From positions 1 through 7,119 of the forward strand of contig JAQGLH010000152.1 of assembly GCA_028293005.1 (NCBI GenBank): a stretch of 7,119 nt of DNA, read 5' to 3'. Numbering within the stretch: position 1 is the stretch's first letter; every line of letters starts with the position of its first letter. Positions 5,823 through 7,119 of the stretch are shown here, one piece after another. The position numbers were made by a program, and so were the translations under genes. The notes beneath the pieces are model-generated. The model was not told where the DNA came from, made no database searches, and saw only the letters and a program-made list of their open reading frames with translations. Origin of the DNA: Alphaproteobacteria bacterium (GTDB lineage: Bacteria > Pseudomonadota > Alphaproteobacteria > Sphingomonadales > Sphingomonadaceae).

Positions 5823-7119
5823 TCAGGCGGGGTCGGGCGTCTCTTTCGCCGCGGTTCGTGCCGGCTGCTCGATCGTGCCGAGCTCGAGCCAGTCGCGGGG
5901 CGGCAATTTGTAGAGCATGTCCATGACCTCGAACTCGAGCCCGCCGGGCTGGTTGGTCGATGAGTTCCACAACGCGACGACGCCGGTCTTGAGCTTGGGG
6001 TCGAACAAGATCAGCGAACGATAGCCGGTCACCCCGCCGCGATGGCCGACGATGGTGTGGCCGGCATAATCGTAGACGCGCCAGCCGAGCCCATAATTCG
6101 CCTTGTCGAGCCGCTCGCGGAACTTGCGCATCCGTCCAAGCTCGCCCGGGGTGGTGGTGCGTGGCTCCTGGACATCGGCAAGCACCTTGGCTGGAAGCAC
6201 CGAGGGGTCGGTCCCCATCTGCGCCTGCAGCCAGATCGCGAGATCCTTGATCGATGAATTGACGCCGCCCGCCGCCGGCACGCGATAATAGGAATCGGTG
6301 ACCTTGACCGGCTTGCTGCGCTTGCCGCCGGTGTGCGGGCGAGCCCAGCTTGGCGAGCCCTCGAGGCCGGCGCGGGTGACGCTCGCCGAGGTCATCCCGA
6401 GCGGGAGGAACAATTGCGTGCGAAGCGCCTGCTGGTAGCTTTCGCCCGTCACTTTCTCCACCACCTCGGTGGCGGCATCGTAAGCGACATTCTGATAAGC
6501 GTGGCATTGGCCCGGCGCGCAGACCGCATGCAGCGCGCCAAGCGTCCCGCGGAGATATTTCGGGTCGCCGCCGTCCTCCAGCAACGCCTCGTTGGCGTGC
6601 GAGAAAAGCCCGAGGCGGTGCGACAGCAGATCGATGATCGTCGCTCGATGCTCGTTTCCGCCGGGCAGGCGCAGCGACTGCGAATAATTGGCGATCGGTT
6701 CGTAGAGCGAAAGCCGACGCTCCTCGGCCAGCTTTGCGACCATGTCCGCCGCGACGCCCTTGGACAAGGATGCCCAGCGGAAGACGGTCGAAGTCGTCAC
6801 CGGATCGCCGCTGCCGGCAACCGTCTCTCCATAGCCCTTGAGGAAGCGGATCTCGCCGTCCTCGACGACGCCAACCGCAAGGCCGACGACCGGGTCCTTC
6901 TGCGCGAGCTGCTGCAAGCGGGAGTCGAGCAGGCCATAGTCGATCGCCGTCGCGCGGCGCTGCGCTTCCGAGATCTGAATGCCGTTCGATGGACCAGGAG
7001 CGGCGGCAGCGCCTGGCGAAGAACCGCCGCCGCTGATCGATCCGCCCGACGCGCCGATGATGAACAGCCCGAGCACCAGAGCGGCGATCGAGGCCGACGC
7101 GATCCGGGCCTTCAGCGAA
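5823..7119 (-). CDS. Exported serine hydrolase, class C beta-lactamase/penicillin-binding protein-like, partial (start outside window)
   Basis: This is a member of the beta-lactamase-related serine hydrolases (class C/esterase EstB/D-aminopeptidase type). Numbering from the in-frame GTG at 7076, it shows the nucleophile motif Ser103-Leu-Ser-Lys106 (FRWASLSKG), Tyr194-Gln-Asn196 (HAYQNVAYD), and His345-Arg-Gly347 (VGHRGGVTGY) in the place of the KTG box. The frame stays open from 7076 to the right edge. It adds a basic residue pair and a hydrophobic run (KARIASASIAALVLGLF) that continues into a Gly/Ser/Ala/Pro-rich linker. This looks like a signal peptide or signal anchor, so the true start is right of 7119 and the GTG is not a good start. 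Only two cysteines are visible (186 and 191, CAPGQC), just before the YQN motif, and would fit a periplasmic disulfide. Substrate is unknown: peptidase, esterase or beta-lactamase are all possible. Its stop lies 2 bases from that of the convergent EEP gene. Confidence 0.92.
   Translation of the reverse strand, partial: SLKARIASASIAALVLGLFIIGASGGSISGGGSSPGAAAAPGPSNGIQISEAQRRATAIDYGLLDSRLQQLAQKDPVVGLAVGVVEDGEIRFLKGYGETVAGSGDPVTTSTVFRWASLSKGVAADMVAKLAEERRLSLYEPIANYSQSLRLPGGNEHRATIIDLLSHRLGLFSHANEALLEDGGDPKYLRGTLGALHAVCAPGQCHAYQNVAYDAATEVVEKVTGESYQQALRTQLFLPLGMTSASVTRAGLEGSPSWARPHTGGKRSKPVKVTDSYYRVPAAGGVNSSIKDLAIWLQAQMGTDPSVLPAKVLADVQEPRTTTPGELGRMRKFRERLDKANYGLGWRVYDYAGHTIVGHRGGVTGYRSLILFDPKLKTGVVALWNSSTNQPGGLEFEVMDMLYKLPPRDWLELGTIEQPARTAAKETPDPA

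Noticed and set aside
5806..5831. A 10-base direct repeat (CTCAGGCGGG at 5806-5815 and 5822-5831) and the palindrome GCCTAGGC across the convergent stop codons
   Set aside because: The repeat lies inside coding ends in GC-rich DNA. There is no stem with a T tract to make a terminator and no third copy, so it is most likely chance.
5086..6507. A 473-codon open frame on the minus strand across the EEP gene and the hydrolase
   Set aside because: It has Arg/Ala-rich composition with no motif. It lies antisense to the EEP catalytic residues and out of frame with the hydrolase motifs.
7074..7076. GTG at 7076 as the start of the serine hydrolase
   Set aside because: The frame continues to the window edge and adds basic residues and hydrophobic residues that complete a signal peptide; starting at the GTG would cut it in half.

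Overview
The window is GC-rich bacterial chromosomal DNA with tightly packed housekeeping genes. Codon choice, protein style and gene content (RadA, CvpA, CysS, a NifU-N-like scaffold, a CPA2 antiporter) suggest an alphaproteobacterium, most likely a sphingomonad. This placement rests on recalled family resemblance, not on a marker gene or a search.

Left part (1 to about 4935): five genes lie head to tail on the minus strand and are read from right to left. They are radA (DNA recombination and repair ATPase), a cvpA-family membrane protein, cysS (cysteinyl-tRNA synthetase), a NifU/IscU-like iron-sulfur scaffold, and a KefB/KefC-like monovalent cation:proton antiporter that runs off the left edge. 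The junctions are radA-cvpA with 9 bases between stop and start, cvpA-cysS with a 4-base ATGA overlap, cysS to the scaffold with a 40 to 76 base gap depending on the start, and scaffold to antiporter with a 1-base TGATG overlap. This looks like one transcription unit with translational coupling. No terminator is visible inside it.

Middle (4936-5124): a 189-base divergent intergenic region separates radA from a plus-strand gene. It should carry promoters for both sides, but no convincing -35/-10 pair stands out. It contains a perfect 10-base palindrome and a marginal 36-codon minus-strand ORF.

Right part: a plus-strand endonuclease/exonuclease/phosphatase-family gene (5125-5820, YbhP-like) converges on a minus-strand exported serine hydrolase of the class C beta-lactamase family (stop at 5823). 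Only 2 bases lie between their stop codons. The hydrolase enters from beyond the right edge, so its true start is not in the window.

I see no mobile element, CRISPR array, RNA gene, phage gene or recognisable defence system. This reads as an ordinary core-genome region. The most notable points are the iron-sulfur scaffold, which keeps only part of the canonical cluster-binding set, and the placement of cysS directly behind cvpA.
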